Shown piece after piece: positions 35,664-44,720 of a stretch of DNA of 64,000 nucleotides. Numbering within the stretch: position 1 is the first letter of the stretch; the number at the start of each line of letters is the position of its first letter. The DNA lies in NCBI GenBank assembly GCA_009360345.1, contig SPDP01000002.1, positions 372,001 to 436,000 of the forward strand, given 5' to 3'. This DNA comes from Alcaligenaceae bacterium SAGV5. Lineage in GTDB: Bacteria; Pseudomonadota; Gammaproteobacteria; Burkholderiales; Burkholderiaceae_B. Below the pieces are notes generated by a model that had not been told where the DNA came from, searched no databases, and saw only the letters and a program-made list of their open reading frames with translations. A program made the position numbers and the translations under genes.

Positions 35664-36857
35664 ATGAATCTATTTGTTCTGGGCGATATTTTTTCCGGGC
35701 TCCTGCCCTGGTTCATAAGTGGAGCCCCCCCCAAGGGAATGCCCGCGGTCTATAATTTTTTCCAATATTTCGGACGCTCCGCCGACCATCGGTTTGAAGC
35801 CATTGTAGTAAACCCCCATATTTCCCGGGTCATATCCTTTGAAAATGGCTCCAAGATCCATCTCTACAAAATTCCCGTAAAAAACAGGATTCTTTTCAGG
35901 CTTCTCTGCCTGCCAATTTCGTACATCTACGCCCTCAAGCACATCAGGAAGGGAAATTTTGATGTGATCTATGGAATGGCGAACTATAGTCTCATAGCCA
36001 GCCTGCTCGGCAAGCAATACGCAAAAACAACGGTATGCCGGGTCTTTGGCTCCCTGGCATCTGATTTCGTCAAGAAAAAGAGATATTCCAAGGTTTTTTC
36101 TCGCCATCTTCTCGAATATCTTACGGCCAGGTTCGGACGGGATATTCTGATTTCCACGAACGACGGTACTCAATACGACGCGCTCGTGGAATTCGCAGGA
36201 AGAAAAGGGGTTTTCTATCACCTCTACAATGGAATTGACCAGGCCTTTCACGAGAAATTGAGTGCGCTGCCTCCTGTTTCATATACCCGGGGAGACGTGC
36301 TGAAAATCCTGTCCATCGGTAGGCTGAGCCACTGGAAGAGACATGACCTGGCACTGGAGTCAATAAGAATTCTGGTACAGGAATATAAACTGAATGCCCA
36401 CCTCGAAATCCTCGGGGATGGACCTGACAGATCAAAACTCGAAGCCCGCGTCAAAGACCTCGGATTGGAAGAGTTCGTCACCATTACGCCCGGGCAGCAG
36501 CAATCTGGATACCTTGAGGCCTTGCAGAGATCTCACGTTTGCCTCTTCTGTTATGACAACAGCAACCTCGGAAACTCGCTGTGGGAAGCAGTCTATGCGG
36601 GCCGTTTGATAGCCGTCAGAAGCACCGGAGATACCGGAACTATTTTCTCTCATAAGAAAAACTCACTGGTGGGTGCAGAGGACAAGTTCCCGGAAGACAT
36701 TGCGGAAAAAATCAATGCGTGGATCCAGTCCGATCTCGCATCAACGCAGGAACTGATCGAGGAAGCAAAGTCGGACATCTCTCGGTTGATCCTGCCCTGG
36801 CCCCGACGATTTGAAACAGAGATACGGATCATCTCTGACTACAAACCATCGATGTAG
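35664..36857 (+). CDS. Glycosyltransferase family 4 protein
   Basis: 397 residues from ATG 35664, with AGGA about 12 bases upstream; the frame is open from 35631. GT-B fold: LKILSIGRLSHWKRHDLALESI begins the C-terminal donor domain, followed by HLEILGDGPDRSKLEARV, ITPGQQQSGYLEALQRSHVCLF and a NSLWEAVYAGRLIAVRSTGDTG donor-site segment in place of the standard EGxPxxxLEA. Cytosolic face of the membrane. Presumably adds a sugar to the lipid-linked repeat unit. Confidence 0.8.
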   Translation: MNLFVLGDIFSGLLPWFISGAPPKGMPAVYNFFQYFGRSADHRFEAIVVNPHISRVISFENGSKIHLYKIPVKNRILFRLLCLPISYIYALKHIRKGNFDVIYGMANYSLIASLLGKQYAKTTVCRVFGSLASDFVKKKRYSKVFSRHLLEYLTARFGRDILISTNDGTQYDALVEFAGRKGVFYHLYNGIDQAFHEKLSALPPVSYTRGDVLKILSIGRLSHWKRHDLALESIRILVQEYKLNAHLEILGDGPDRSKLEARVKDLGLEEFVTITPGQQQSGYLEALQRSHVCLFCYDNSNLGNSLWEAVYAGRLIAVRSTGDTGTIFSHKKNSLVGAEDKFPEDIAEKINAWIQSDLASTQELIEEAKSDISRLILPWPRRFETEIRIISDYKPSM

Positions 36858-36884
36858 ATCTGGTTCTTCTTAAGAAAACTTCTC

Positions 36885-38165
36885 GTGGCTTCATTCAAGA
36901 AAAAAATCAGAACGCTACTTGCTGGCAATGTCTCAGCTCAGCTTATCCTCGCGCTAGGCTCCATTCCGCTCGCCCGCCTTTATACCCCAGATCAGTTCGG
37001 CATTTTTGGGGTAATTCTCTCCAGCGGAATGATCCTTTCCCATCTGGCCACGTTGAGCCTTGAGAACACCTTCATGCTCAGTCGCAGCCGTACGGTTCAC
37101 TCGTCGGCGCTATTTGCATTCTTGGGTAGTTTCACGCTTCTGGCGACCGGCATCCTCCTTGTCGGTCTATTCGTTTCGGGCAGGACCATTCACGGCACCG
37201 AGATCTCCCTGGGCCTGCTCGTGGCGATAGTTTTCTCGACCTTCTTCTATTCGCTCTATAAAGTCTGCACCCAATATCAGCTTGCAATGGGTGATTTCAA
37301 GCGGACATCATCCTCAAAGCTGATCCAATCTCTTAGCGTCGTCCTGCTTCAATTGGTTTTATTTGGCGCTCAGAGCGGGCTGATCCTGGGTTATTTGGCC
37401 GGACTGTTTATTTCTGTCATAGCCATTTGGCCACGGAGCATTCTTTCACGCCGCCCCAATCGGTTGAAATTTTCAGGCTTTCTTAGAAAGTACCGGAATT
37501 TTCCCTTTTATCACATGCCGGCGTCTTTTTTTGCGGCCCTGTCTTCCAACATCCTCATTTTCATACTCAGCTACCAATTCAATCTTGCCGCGGTTGGCCA
37601 TTACCTGATGGCTCATCGCATCGTTTCCATTCCAATCACCTACCTGACCACATCGATCGGCCAGGCCTACTACTCCGAAATAACCAAGAGCGACGCCAAT
37701 GTTGCGCAGATTACAGAAAATCTTGCGACTCGATCATGGTTATATGCATCGCCGATCTTTCTGATTTTTCTGCTATGTTCAGAGGTTGGATTCCAGTTTT
37801 TTTTCGGAGATGAATGGCGGGAAAGCGGCCATATCGCCGCCATACTGACTCCGTGGCTGCTGATCTCTTTTGTCACCGGCCCTCTCTCATATATATTTCC
37901 AGCCACGGGCAACCAACGACTGGATTTTTTACTGACAATCCTTATTTTTTCCCTTCGCGTTTCTGGCGTACTGCTGGGCGGAATGACTGGCAATTTCCAA
38001 ATGGCGATCTTGGGATTTTCTGCTTTTGGCTCACTTTCCCTGGCCATATACAGCTTCTTCATTTTCAGAACCGCCGGATCAGGCAAGGCGAAAAGCCTGA
38101 AGCTTTCCGTTCTCCCGCTTGCATTCTTTTGGCTTATTTACCTACTGGCTGAAGAACTTCTTTGA
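36885..38165 (+). CDS. wzx: Wzx-type lipid-linked oligosaccharide flippase
   Basis: 426 residues with about 12 predicted membrane helices and the MOP/PST-superfamily N-terminus (LLAGNVSAQLILALGSIPLARLYTPDQFGIFGV). The start is a GTG at 36885 with a weak purine stretch before it. Moves undecaprenyl-diphosphate-linked repeat units to the periplasm, where the Wzy-like polymerase (43430-44602, minus) would use them. Lower GC and less conserved, as usual for wzx. Confidence 0.85.
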   Translation: MASFKKKIRTLLAGNVSAQLILALGSIPLARLYTPDQFGIFGVILSSGMILSHLATLSLENTFMLSRSRTVHSSALFAFLGSFTLLATGILLVGLFVSGRTIHGTEISLGLLVAIVFSTFFYSLYKVCTQYQLAMGDFKRTSSSKLIQSLSVVLLQLVLFGAQSGLILGYLAGLFISVIAIWPRSILSRRPNRLKFSGFLRKYRNFPFYHMPASFFAALSSNILIFILSYQFNLAAVGHYLMAHRIVSIPITYLTTSIGQAYYSEITKSDANVAQITENLATRSWLYASPIFLIFLLCSEVGFQFFFGDEWRESGHIAAILTPWLLISFVTGPLSYIFPATGNQRLDFLLTILIFSLRVSGVLLGGMTGNFQMAILGFSAFGSLSLAIYSFFIFRTAGSGKAKSLKLSVLPLAFFWLIYLLAEELL

Positions 38166-38181
38166 CTCCTTCCTACCGCCC

Positions 38182-38763
38182 ATGAACCAGAGATTAAAGA
38201 CGAATATTCTTAGGATGGACAAGCTCCTGCTGGGATGGCTCGTTCGTATTCTTTATCCCCAGTACTTTCGACGCCCCGGGTACAAGAGTTCCTTTTCGAT
38301 TCTACTCAAGTACGGGTTGCTGCAGAAAATCGTGGGCTTCAATCGGCGAGTTCCATGGCCGGTTCACTTCACATCGGTTGTCCTGGGCTACAAGAATATA
38401 AAGAAGGGGCACGATTGCGATCCCGGCGACAATCTGGGGAACTACATTCAAGCCTTTAACGGCATCGTCTTTGGAGACTGCGTCGAGATTGGGCCTGGGG
38501 TAAAAATCATCTCCGCCAACCATAGCGATGATGACATGCTGATACCTGAACCCACCCGGCCTATTCATATAGGCTCTCACGTGTGGATCGGGGCGAACGC
38601 CATTGTCTTGCCGGGCGTTTCCATAGGAGACAACGTCACGATCGGGGCAGGTAGCGTAGTTACGAAGGATGTTCCGAGCAACTGTGTCGCGGCCGGAAAC
38701 CCCTGCAGAATCATTCGCATGAAGCAACTTGCTGCCTCTGCCGGGCCGGTAGAGACCCGTTAG
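38182..38763 (+). CDS. Left-handed beta-helix O-acetyltransferase (WcaF/CatB-like)
   Basis: 193 residues from ATG 38182; in-frame sequence upstream overlaps wzx. After an N-terminal helical part, hexapeptide rungs occupy GNYIQAFNGIVFGDCVEIGPGVKIISANH, then IHIGSHVWIGANAIVLPGVSIGDNVTIGAGSVVTKDVPSNCVAAGNPCRII, the classic C-terminal pattern. The catalytic histidine is probably in SANHSDDD. Likely acetylates a hydroxyl on the repeat unit. Last gene of the plus run; IS remnants begin within 50 bp of its stop. Confidence 0.85.
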   Translation: MNQRLKTNILRMDKLLLGWLVRILYPQYFRRPGYKSSFSILLKYGLLQKIVGFNRRVPWPVHFTSVVLGYKNIKKGHDCDPGDNLGNYIQAFNGIVFGDCVEIGPGVKIISANHSDDDMLIPEPTRPIHIGSHVWIGANAIVLPGVSIGDNVTIGAGSVVTKDVPSNCVAAGNPCRIIRMKQLAASAGPVETR

Positions 38764-38803
38764 GTGTCCGGCATGGTAAAGGCGTACTCACGTCATGGCT
38801 GGA

Positions 38804-39236
38804 AGAGCCGTGACGATGAGCACACAGATAGAGACCACGCCGTTACAGCCAAGCTCAAGAGCGCGCCGGTACCTGACATCATCCAGGACAAGGCGCCAGC
38901 CCAAGGCCAGCCAGGCATAGAAGCGGTCACCCGCGGAGTTCCGACGCCAGATCGATGACGCCAGACCACCTGGAGCCAGCCGCCGGGAAGTTCAGCGCCT
39001 GCCGGATCAAGACAAGAGGTAGTCGGGAAGCAGCCGATACGTTCCAGGCCGCCAATCCAGGTCACCCCTGCGTTGGCCGCGGACACCAAGGAGAGATGCT
39101 CGACAGCGTTACAGCGGGTATGGACAAGCTCCACCCAGGCTCCCGTGATCGACCGGCCTACCTGGAAATTGTCCGTGCTCCAAGACGTCTCCCGCCACAA
39201 AGCCGGGCCGGGGCTCCAAGCATCTCATCCGAGAAC
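38804..39236 (+). mobile_element. Decayed two-ORF IS remnant, copy 1 (orfA plus mid orfB)
   Basis: Pieces of an IS3-like element in broken frames. OrfA: TAKLKSAPVPDIIQDKA (38845-38895) matches, from memory, the orfA block TAKRKSALVxDIIQGKT. After a frame change SPAEFRRQIDDA (38927-38962) matches SPSEIExWxDDAKRG. OrfB: from 39025, KQPIRSRPPIQV, then ERCSTALQRVW and VIDRPTWKLS match the RKRPxGFRPRIQ, ERWATDLCRVW and LVIDCHTREL blocks; the catalytic Asp of WATD is Ala. A stop codon separates orfA and orfB parts and the first third of orfB is deleted. It ends at the stop codon of the beta-helix gene. Higher GC than both neighbours. Confidence 0.7.
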
Positions 39237-41120
39237 TCAATAAGAGATAGGCATTTCATTGAAAATCTTCTTTTTCTTTGAAACGTCTCCTGTGAGTCCG
39301 GCCACGACTCCCAACTTTCCCAATGATGCCGGGTTCTTATATAAATAACGAGTTCCCGATATTGTAAAACCACTCGTTGGCGGCTCATCAACGAAGATCT
39401 CCATTGGGGAATGGAAATCTATATTCGTGAATTTCTCCTCTCTCAGATAGAACATGAGAGCTGGATCACGGACATAGTTCTTTCCAAGAAAATATATGAC
39501 CCTCGAAGAAGCCGAATTGCAAGGACTGATCGCGACCTGGCCTGCCGAGAGAAATTTATTCTCTTTTATCTCGATATATGAATCATATGCCGAGTTGCTA
39601 TTTTCGTTGCTTATTACAATGGAATTCTTGTTCTTTGGAACACCGATGAAATCGTTCCCAACAATTATGATGTTTCTTCCATTTGCATTGATGAAGATCT
39701 CCACGTCCTTGGCAGAGAAGTTACAGTCCCTTATTATCAAGTAATCTTCCGGACCGGTTCCGGAGTTCCGATCCACGATGATTCCCTTCGCCAGCGAAGC
39801 AGAAATATCGAATTGGCAGGAAACGAATGAAACAATTTTCGGACCGTTTTCCTTCTTTCCAAAGAAAAACAGATAATCATCCTTGTAGTCATTGTTTGTC
39901 CTGAACTGGCAACCGACAAAGAATACACTGGAAGCATGCGAATAATCAGATATTCGAACAAGGCTGCTGACCAGGAAATTTGAATTGGATATGTTCGCCA
40001 CGTATCCGTTCATATTGAAAAAAGCCAGAACATTGGCATTTGACATCGTCAGCCAGTGCTCGCCTCTCGCATCCGTTATGAAGTCCGCCTCGGACACGGA
40101 AACATTGCTGATCGTAGTAAAGCTCGGCGTGGCGACTCTTCCTTTGTCGACATTCACCTCCACCTCGATGTTGTGTGTAATGCAGTTTATTAGATTCAAT
40201 TTCGTGTAGGAGCATGTGATCGCAATGTCGCTGCGACTTCTTTTCCGCTCTCCACCGTAGAGTCCATCCACGCTGATCCGGTTCACACATTCCACTGTCG
40301 AACCGCCGACATTCACACCGTCGGCGATCAGGTTTGAAAAGAACAGGTTACTGATAATTACGCTATCGAATCCGTTTATCGATTTCGGGAGTATCTGTAT
40401 TGCGTGGCAATGCTCCAGCGAGCTGGACCCGCCCAGAAGCTTATTCTCAGCTTCATTCATGTCGATAGTCAGGTCCGAGAATTCTATATTGACTCCCTTT
40501 TTTGACCTGACCGAAAACATACAAACGAAATCAGACGAACAGACCCCGCTTCCCAGCCTCAACGTTGTCGTCGGCCCGGCTCCGTATATTCGTAAAGAAC
40601 TCTCCATATCTTCCAGCAAGACCTGGATTTTCCCTTTCCTTGCGAGAAGATAGGTGCCAGCCGGGAAATACAACGGCAACCCTCTACGCAGAGCGACCGA
40701 AGCCGCATTTTGGATAGCTGAACTGTCGTCGCTGTATCCATCGGATTTGGCGCCCGCCCACTTCACATCCACGATTTCGGCGGATCGTTCCCATCGCCCA
40801 CGCGCACTATTTTCCATCGGACGGAATACAAAAACTCCGTCATCATCGTTGGTGCTGCCGGGCATCCACTGCAACAATCCCCCGCCTCCGTCGCCTGCCT
40901 GCCAATATCCCTGTAGCAGGACTGTCATTCTTTTGCTGTTCGGGACAAGTTTTCGCAAGGCATCGACATTCGCTACCTCAAAGGGGGAGGCAAGAAAAGC
41001 CCCCTCTTTCCGGTCACCCGCGTCAACGGGGTTTACCGGACTTGTCTGTGCCTTGACAGACGTGGCGAAAAAAGCGGCAATGCCGGACAAGACCCCGGAG
41101 ATTAAATGGCGGCGTTGCAT
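39237..41120 (-). CDS. Secreted right-handed beta-helix protein (pectate-lyase-like)
   Basis: 627 residues. Signal peptide MQRRHLISGVLSGIAAFFATSVKA with an RR pair and AxA-type cleavage, so periplasmic or secreted. Residues about 70-110 (GYWQAGDGGGGLLQW and GRWER) match the entry module common to secreted beta-helix enzymes and phage tailspikes. VKWAGAKSDGYSDDSSAIQNAA, then LYFPAGTYLL, is the pectate-lyase_3 start. The rest is Asn/Ser/Ile-rich coils (repeated IISNxxF-like turns). Probably a lyase, hydrolase or epimerase acting on the locus's own polymer. It is AT-rich and flanked by two remnants of one IS, so possibly acquired with them. Specific activity unknown. Confidence 0.75.
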   Translation of the reverse strand: MQRRHLISGVLSGIAAFFATSVKAQTSPVNPVDAGDRKEGAFLASPFEVANVDALRKLVPNSKRMTVLLQGYWQAGDGGGGLLQWMPGSTNDDDGVFVFRPMENSARGRWERSAEIVDVKWAGAKSDGYSDDSSAIQNAASVALRRGLPLYFPAGTYLLARKGKIQVLLEDMESSLRIYGAGPTTTLRLGSGVCSSDFVCMFSVRSKKGVNIEFSDLTIDMNEAENKLLGGSSSLEHCHAIQILPKSINGFDSVIISNLFFSNLIADGVNVGGSTVECVNRISVDGLYGGERKRSRSDIAITCSYTKLNLINCITHNIEVEVNVDKGRVATPSFTTISNVSVSEADFITDARGEHWLTMSNANVLAFFNMNGYVANISNSNFLVSSLVRISDYSHASSVFFVGCQFRTNNDYKDDYLFFFGKKENGPKIVSFVSCQFDISASLAKGIIVDRNSGTGPEDYLIIRDCNFSAKDVEIFINANGRNIIIVGNDFIGVPKNKNSIVISNENSNSAYDSYIEIKENKFLSAGQVAISPCNSASSRVIYFLGKNYVRDPALMFYLREEKFTNIDFHSPMEIFVDEPPTSGFTISGTRYLYKNPASLGKLGVVAGLTGDVSKKKKIFNEMPISY

Positions 41121-41483
41121 ACGACCTCCCGCAAGACACTGGTTCTCGAAAAATATGCGGTACGAATATTTTCAGACGCTATGGGGCCATCATGCTTTCT
41201 TTACGGCCACTTTCCAGCCGGTTCCCGCTTTCATTTAGGACTGCCAGTCATCCAGAACAGTTCCGTGTGAGCCTCAACACGGGGCGTAATGGGCGGCGAA
41301 AACCCATGTACGCCTTTCCGTGACGATAGACAAGCGTATTTCCCCCGCAGAGCCTGTGAATCGGCCCAGCGCCTCTCGCACCGGTGCAATGTCTGGAGCT
41401 TTGGCAAATGCCGCGGGTGTGTCCTGCCACGGTGGAGGTCCGCTCCCGGCATGACGGAGGGAACCGCGACGGTGCGCACGGAA
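41121..41483. other. Gene-free gap upstream of the beta-helix gene
   Basis: 363 bp containing the likely beta-helix promoter (AT-rich near 41130-41240) and then GC-rich sequence of unknown origin. Two minus-strand frames crossing it (41231-41698 and 41274-41717) run antisense to the IS relic and have no recognisable domain. Confidence 0.4.
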
Positions 41484-42290
41484 ATGGAAGAAGACATCAA
41501 GCACCACACCGTCGAACGCAAGGATGATCCGGAGCCCCACACCATCCATGGAAACGCGACAGCGCTCGAGGCCGATCGCGGGCACCGGTTGCCGTCCCCC
41601 CGGTCGAGCGGCGGATCGATGATGCCAGGCGCGCCATGAAGCGTGCCGCCCGGCCCCCTGGCAGGGGATCGAAAGGAATGGTCCGAGCGCCGGCTCACGA
41701 AGCAGAAGGAGGTGCATCGAATGCTGCGGGAGCCGCGCGGGAAAAGATTGCCCCGCTACCGCGGGGAAAGAGAAGTGAACGACGCCAACCGCCAGGAATC
41801 CAGGGACAAGGCTTTACGGTATGAGGAGTCACCCTCATTGGCGATCGACCGCTCATCTGATGGCGCTTGGCAGACGTGCGGTGGCTGACGGCCACGGCGG
41901 GCCGGAAAACGGCTTATAGACTTGCGTCGGGCCCGGGGCAGGCCGTCACGATTCGGCCAGGCTGGCGCTGGTGCTCGTCTGCCTTACCCGAACGCCATGC
42001 GGCAAGGCCTGCGCCGCCGACCACATCCCGGAACAGGTCCTGATTGCCCGGTTCCGCCGTCCGGGTTCGTCGCCCCCTTCCCGCCTCGGCCCGGCTACGG
42101 CCTCGCCCTCGCGAATCGCGGCTAGCCGGCGTTGGTTCCAAGCTACGGATTGCGCTTGTTCATCACGCCGCCCCACGCGCGACGAAATGCGTGATCGAAC
42201 GCGTGACCTGCGCGCCAAGCGTACGATGCGCCCATCGGGATGGCATTGAAAACACCGGCTGCATCGGTGGCTTGTGCCGGGGCAGGTTCT
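41484..42290 (+). mobile_element. Decayed two-ORF IS remnant, copy 2 (orfA and C-terminal half of orfB)
   Basis: OrfA begins at 41484 with MEEDIKHHTVERK, then IHGNATALEADRGHRLP; after a frameshift VERRIDDARRAMKRA (41603-41647), and after another ERRLTKQKEV (about 41682-41711). OrfB resumes near 41970: CGKACAADHIPEQVLIARF (about 41999-42055) matches the SGKSKTAESALEQALIGRF block. PFPPRPGYGLALANRG, a stop, then PALVPSYGLRLFITP (42075-42182) matches PFLLRSDNGLVFTSR and TALVRSYGLQQEFITP. VIERV and finally GMALKTPAASVACA (from about 42237) match the MVERVI and GMKTPAEAFALA end. The Asp of SDNG is lost. Same family and orientation as copy 1. Confidence 0.75.
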
Positions 42291-42304
42291 GACGGGCTAT
42301 TGCA

Positions 42305-43417
42305 TCAGCGCGAAGCGCGCTCGATCGCATTCAAATATTTTTCTATGACGATTTTTTCGTCGAATTCTCTTTCCACCTTCTGGCGTCCTCTTTCTCCGAG
42401 AGTTCTTCTTTGGCCAGGAGACATTTCTATCATCATCTGGATCTTATCGGCCAGATCAATGGGATCTTTTACCCGACATAGCAAACCGTTCATGGAATCA
42501 TCAACGACTTCACGGCAGCCAACAGCATCGGTAGTTATGATCGGCCTCCCCATGGATGCAGCTTCCAGCAACGAGCGCGGCGTACCCTCTCGATAAGAAG
42601 GCAAGACAACGCAATCCGCTACTGCGATTTCAGAGCGCACATCGTCACTGCTACCCAGATATTGAACGGATCCATCATCAACCCATTTTTGCATCTGGGC
42701 CCGCGAAATTGCGGTTGGATTCTTCGCGTCCAAGAATCCCAGCAGGCAGAAATCAGCGGACAACCCTCTGGCCTGGATTATCTTTGCAGCTTCGACGAAC
42801 TCCCCGACGCCCTTGTCCCACAGCATCCGGGCCACCAACAAGAAACGAGGCCGCGTGTTCCCAGGATAGGGCGCGAGAAAAAACTTCTCCAGATCCACCC
42901 CTGAGCCCGGCAAGAGATCCACCGCATCTTTCTTGACGACCCCGACGTCGACAAAATGCGCGAGATCATCCTTGTTCTGGAAGAATATTCTTTTCGATTT
43001 CTTGAGAGCCAAACCGTACAGAAAACGCACGAGCGCCGTGAGCCACCCTTTCTTGATAAAAACGGCCCCTAGTCCCGCAATGTTATTGATTACGGGAATT
43101 CCCAAGCTTCGGGCAGCGAGCGAGCCATAGATATTCGGCTTGACGGTATAACCAAGAAAAACAGCGGGTTTCTCACGACGCAAGATGGACCAGAACCTGA
43201 ACAACAAGAGGATATCCATGAATGGATTCTTCCCCTTTGAATTCATCGGCAGATCGACAAACCGGCACCCCAGCGCCAGCAATTGCTCGATATACTTGTC
43301 CTTGGGAGCAACAGCGACAACTTCGTAACCATGGTTTATGAAGGCACGAATCAAATTCGCACGGAAATTAACAAGATTCCAGGTCGCGTTCAAAGCGATG
43401 ATTACTTTCTTACTCAC
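42305..43417 (-). CDS. Glycosyltransferase family 4 protein (PglA/WbpT-like)
   Basis: 370 residues starting at a GTG (43417). GT-B fold: N-domain NATWNLVNFRANLIRAFINHGYEVVAVAPKD with PAVFLGYTVKPNIYGSLAAR; C-domain PRFLLVARMLWDKGVGEFVEAA, then the EX7E-type donor motif in LPSYREGTPRSLLEAASMGRPIITTD. The N-terminal GYTVKPNIY block is typical of HexNAc/uronate transferases such as PglA and WbpT homologues in O-antigen loci. The start lies 12 bp from the wzy-like stop, so it is the last gene of the wzi-wzb-wza-wzc-wzy operon. Its 3' end borders the IS relic. Confidence 0.87.
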   Translation of the reverse strand: MSKKVIIALNATWNLVNFRANLIRAFINHGYEVVAVAPKDKYIEQLLALGCRFVDLPMNSKGKNPFMDILLLFRFWSILRREKPAVFLGYTVKPNIYGSLAARSLGIPVINNIAGLGAVFIKKGWLTALVRFLYGLALKKSKRIFFQNKDDLAHFVDVGVVKKDAVDLLPGSGVDLEKFFLAPYPGNTRPRFLLVARMLWDKGVGEFVEAAKIIQARGLSADFCLLGFLDAKNPTAISRAQMQKWVDDGSVQYLGSSDDVRSEIAVADCVVLPSYREGTPRSLLEAASMGRPIITTDAVGCREVVDDSMNGLLCRVKDPIDLADKIQMMIEMSPGQRRTLGERGRQKVEREFDEKIVIEKYLNAIERASR

Positions 43418-43429
43418 AAAATCTCGCCA

Positions 43430-44602
43430 TCAAGAATTTACGCTTTTTTCCGCGGTTGTCTTTCCAGACTGGGCATAGTGCCTGGAAATCGATGCCAGAG
43501 AAGCGGCAATGGCCACATAAAAGACCGTGAACCGCGTTCCGTTATGGGCGATTCCATAAACCATGGGTGGCAAAACCATGGCCGACCCCAGCCAGATCCC
43601 ATATTTCTTCCAGGACTTCCAGGCCCAATACCCCAGAAATAACAGATATATTCCGCCCCCGAAAAAGCCGTAATTCACAAGATTCGCTGCCAGAGTGCTA
43701 TGAATCTCGTGCCCGACAATGGCGAAACTTCTGCCGTATCCAATTCCGAACAAATACTCCAGAACATTGGCGCCCGCATCGAAAAGTGCAAAGGTCCCCC
43801 GCTCCTCGAGACTGTCATCACTATCCGATCCAATGGATCGCAATCTCTGGGTAATCAGCAGGTCGTCCAGCTCCAGATAGCTTCCGGCAAAGATAAACAT
43901 TATCGCCAGCAGGGCGACAAGGGTCAGTATTTTAAAAGACCAATTTGACCTGGAAAACAACGTGGACAAAAGCAGGAAGACAACGCCCAAGCCAATTGCT
44001 ATGTTCGCGGCTTTTGACAGAGAGGATACAGACAAGACCCCAATCAACCCAATTATCACGATGGATTGAATTGCATTGAGCATCCTGTATTTGAAAAAAA
44101 TCACGAAGAGACAAAACGAACACACCGAAAAATAACCCAGCTGATTTGGGTTATTGAATGTCCCGATCGCGCGTTCGGTAACTTGAGTTCCAGTGAAGCT
44201 CGTCCCCATGATCCACAGTCCGGCGACGGCAAGCAGCAAGGCAGTGATATAGCCCCATTTCAACGGGGCCATTCCATTCTGCGTTTCCAGGCACGATCTG
44301 ACCGATACCAGGACAACCAGATTGAACGCCAGATATGCGACTTCGCTCAGCCCCCCGGCCCCCGAGCCTCCGATAATCGCCACGCACTCCCGGAACAATG
44401 CGAATAACATGAGCCCAAGAATCAACAGCTCATGGGGCTTAAAAGATATTTTTTTGCTATACCCGAAAAATAGAAACAGGGCAAAAATCAGGAGCAGGAC
44501 GTGAGTCAGCTGTGGCAAACCCGAAGACCACAAATACAACGGCAGTGTGGCAATCGAACAGAAAAATAGAAAACTCAACAGATATCGAGGGCTTGCCCGC
44601 AT
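43430..44602 (-). CDS. wzy: O-antigen polymerase/ligase-like membrane protein (Wzy candidate)
   Basis: 390 residues, 10-12 predicted membrane helices, Wzy_C/WaaL fold. A periplasmic loop segment ERAIGTFNNPNQLGYFSVC carries the N-x-N-x-x-G signature, and GIGYGRSFAIVGHEIHSTLAANLVNYGFFGGGIYLL contains the E-x-H-(S/N) catalytic-loop motif of the family. Polymerase versus ligase cannot be settled from sequence; its place between wzc and a glycosyltransferase, opposite a Wzx gene, favours polymerase. AT-rich like the rest of the locus. Confidence 0.75.
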   Translation of the reverse strand: MRASPRYLLSFLFFCSIATLPLYLWSSGLPQLTHVLLLIFALFLFFGYSKKISFKPHELLILGLMLFALFRECVAIIGGSGAGGLSEVAYLAFNLVVLVSVRSCLETQNGMAPLKWGYITALLLAVAGLWIMGTSFTGTQVTERAIGTFNNPNQLGYFSVCSFCLFVIFFKYRMLNAIQSIVIIGLIGVLSVSSLSKAANIAIGLGVVFLLLSTLFSRSNWSFKILTLVALLAIMFIFAGSYLELDDLLITQRLRSIGSDSDDSLEERGTFALFDAGANVLEYLFGIGYGRSFAIVGHEIHSTLAANLVNYGFFGGGIYLLFLGYWAWKSWKKYGIWLGSAMVLPPMVYGIAHNGTRFTVFYVAIAASLASISRHYAQSGKTTAEKSVNS

Positions 44603-44720
44603 AAGGCCAATAAATCGTCAGTTTAGTAATTTATAGCAGCAACACTACAAGAAACATTCACGTCACTCGTCAACGCACGGAGAGCGCAGCCTGCGCCCGC
44701 TCTCCGATCCATTGGTAAAC

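Noticed and set aside
38793..39200. 135-codon minus-strand frame
   Set aside because: Antisense shadow of the decayed transposase; the plus-strand peptides match a transposase, the minus-strand ones match nothing I recognise.
41231..41717. Two minus-strand frames of about 150 codons upstream of the beta-helix gene
   Set aside because: They overlap each other and run antisense to the orfA relic starting at 41484, with no recognisable motifs.
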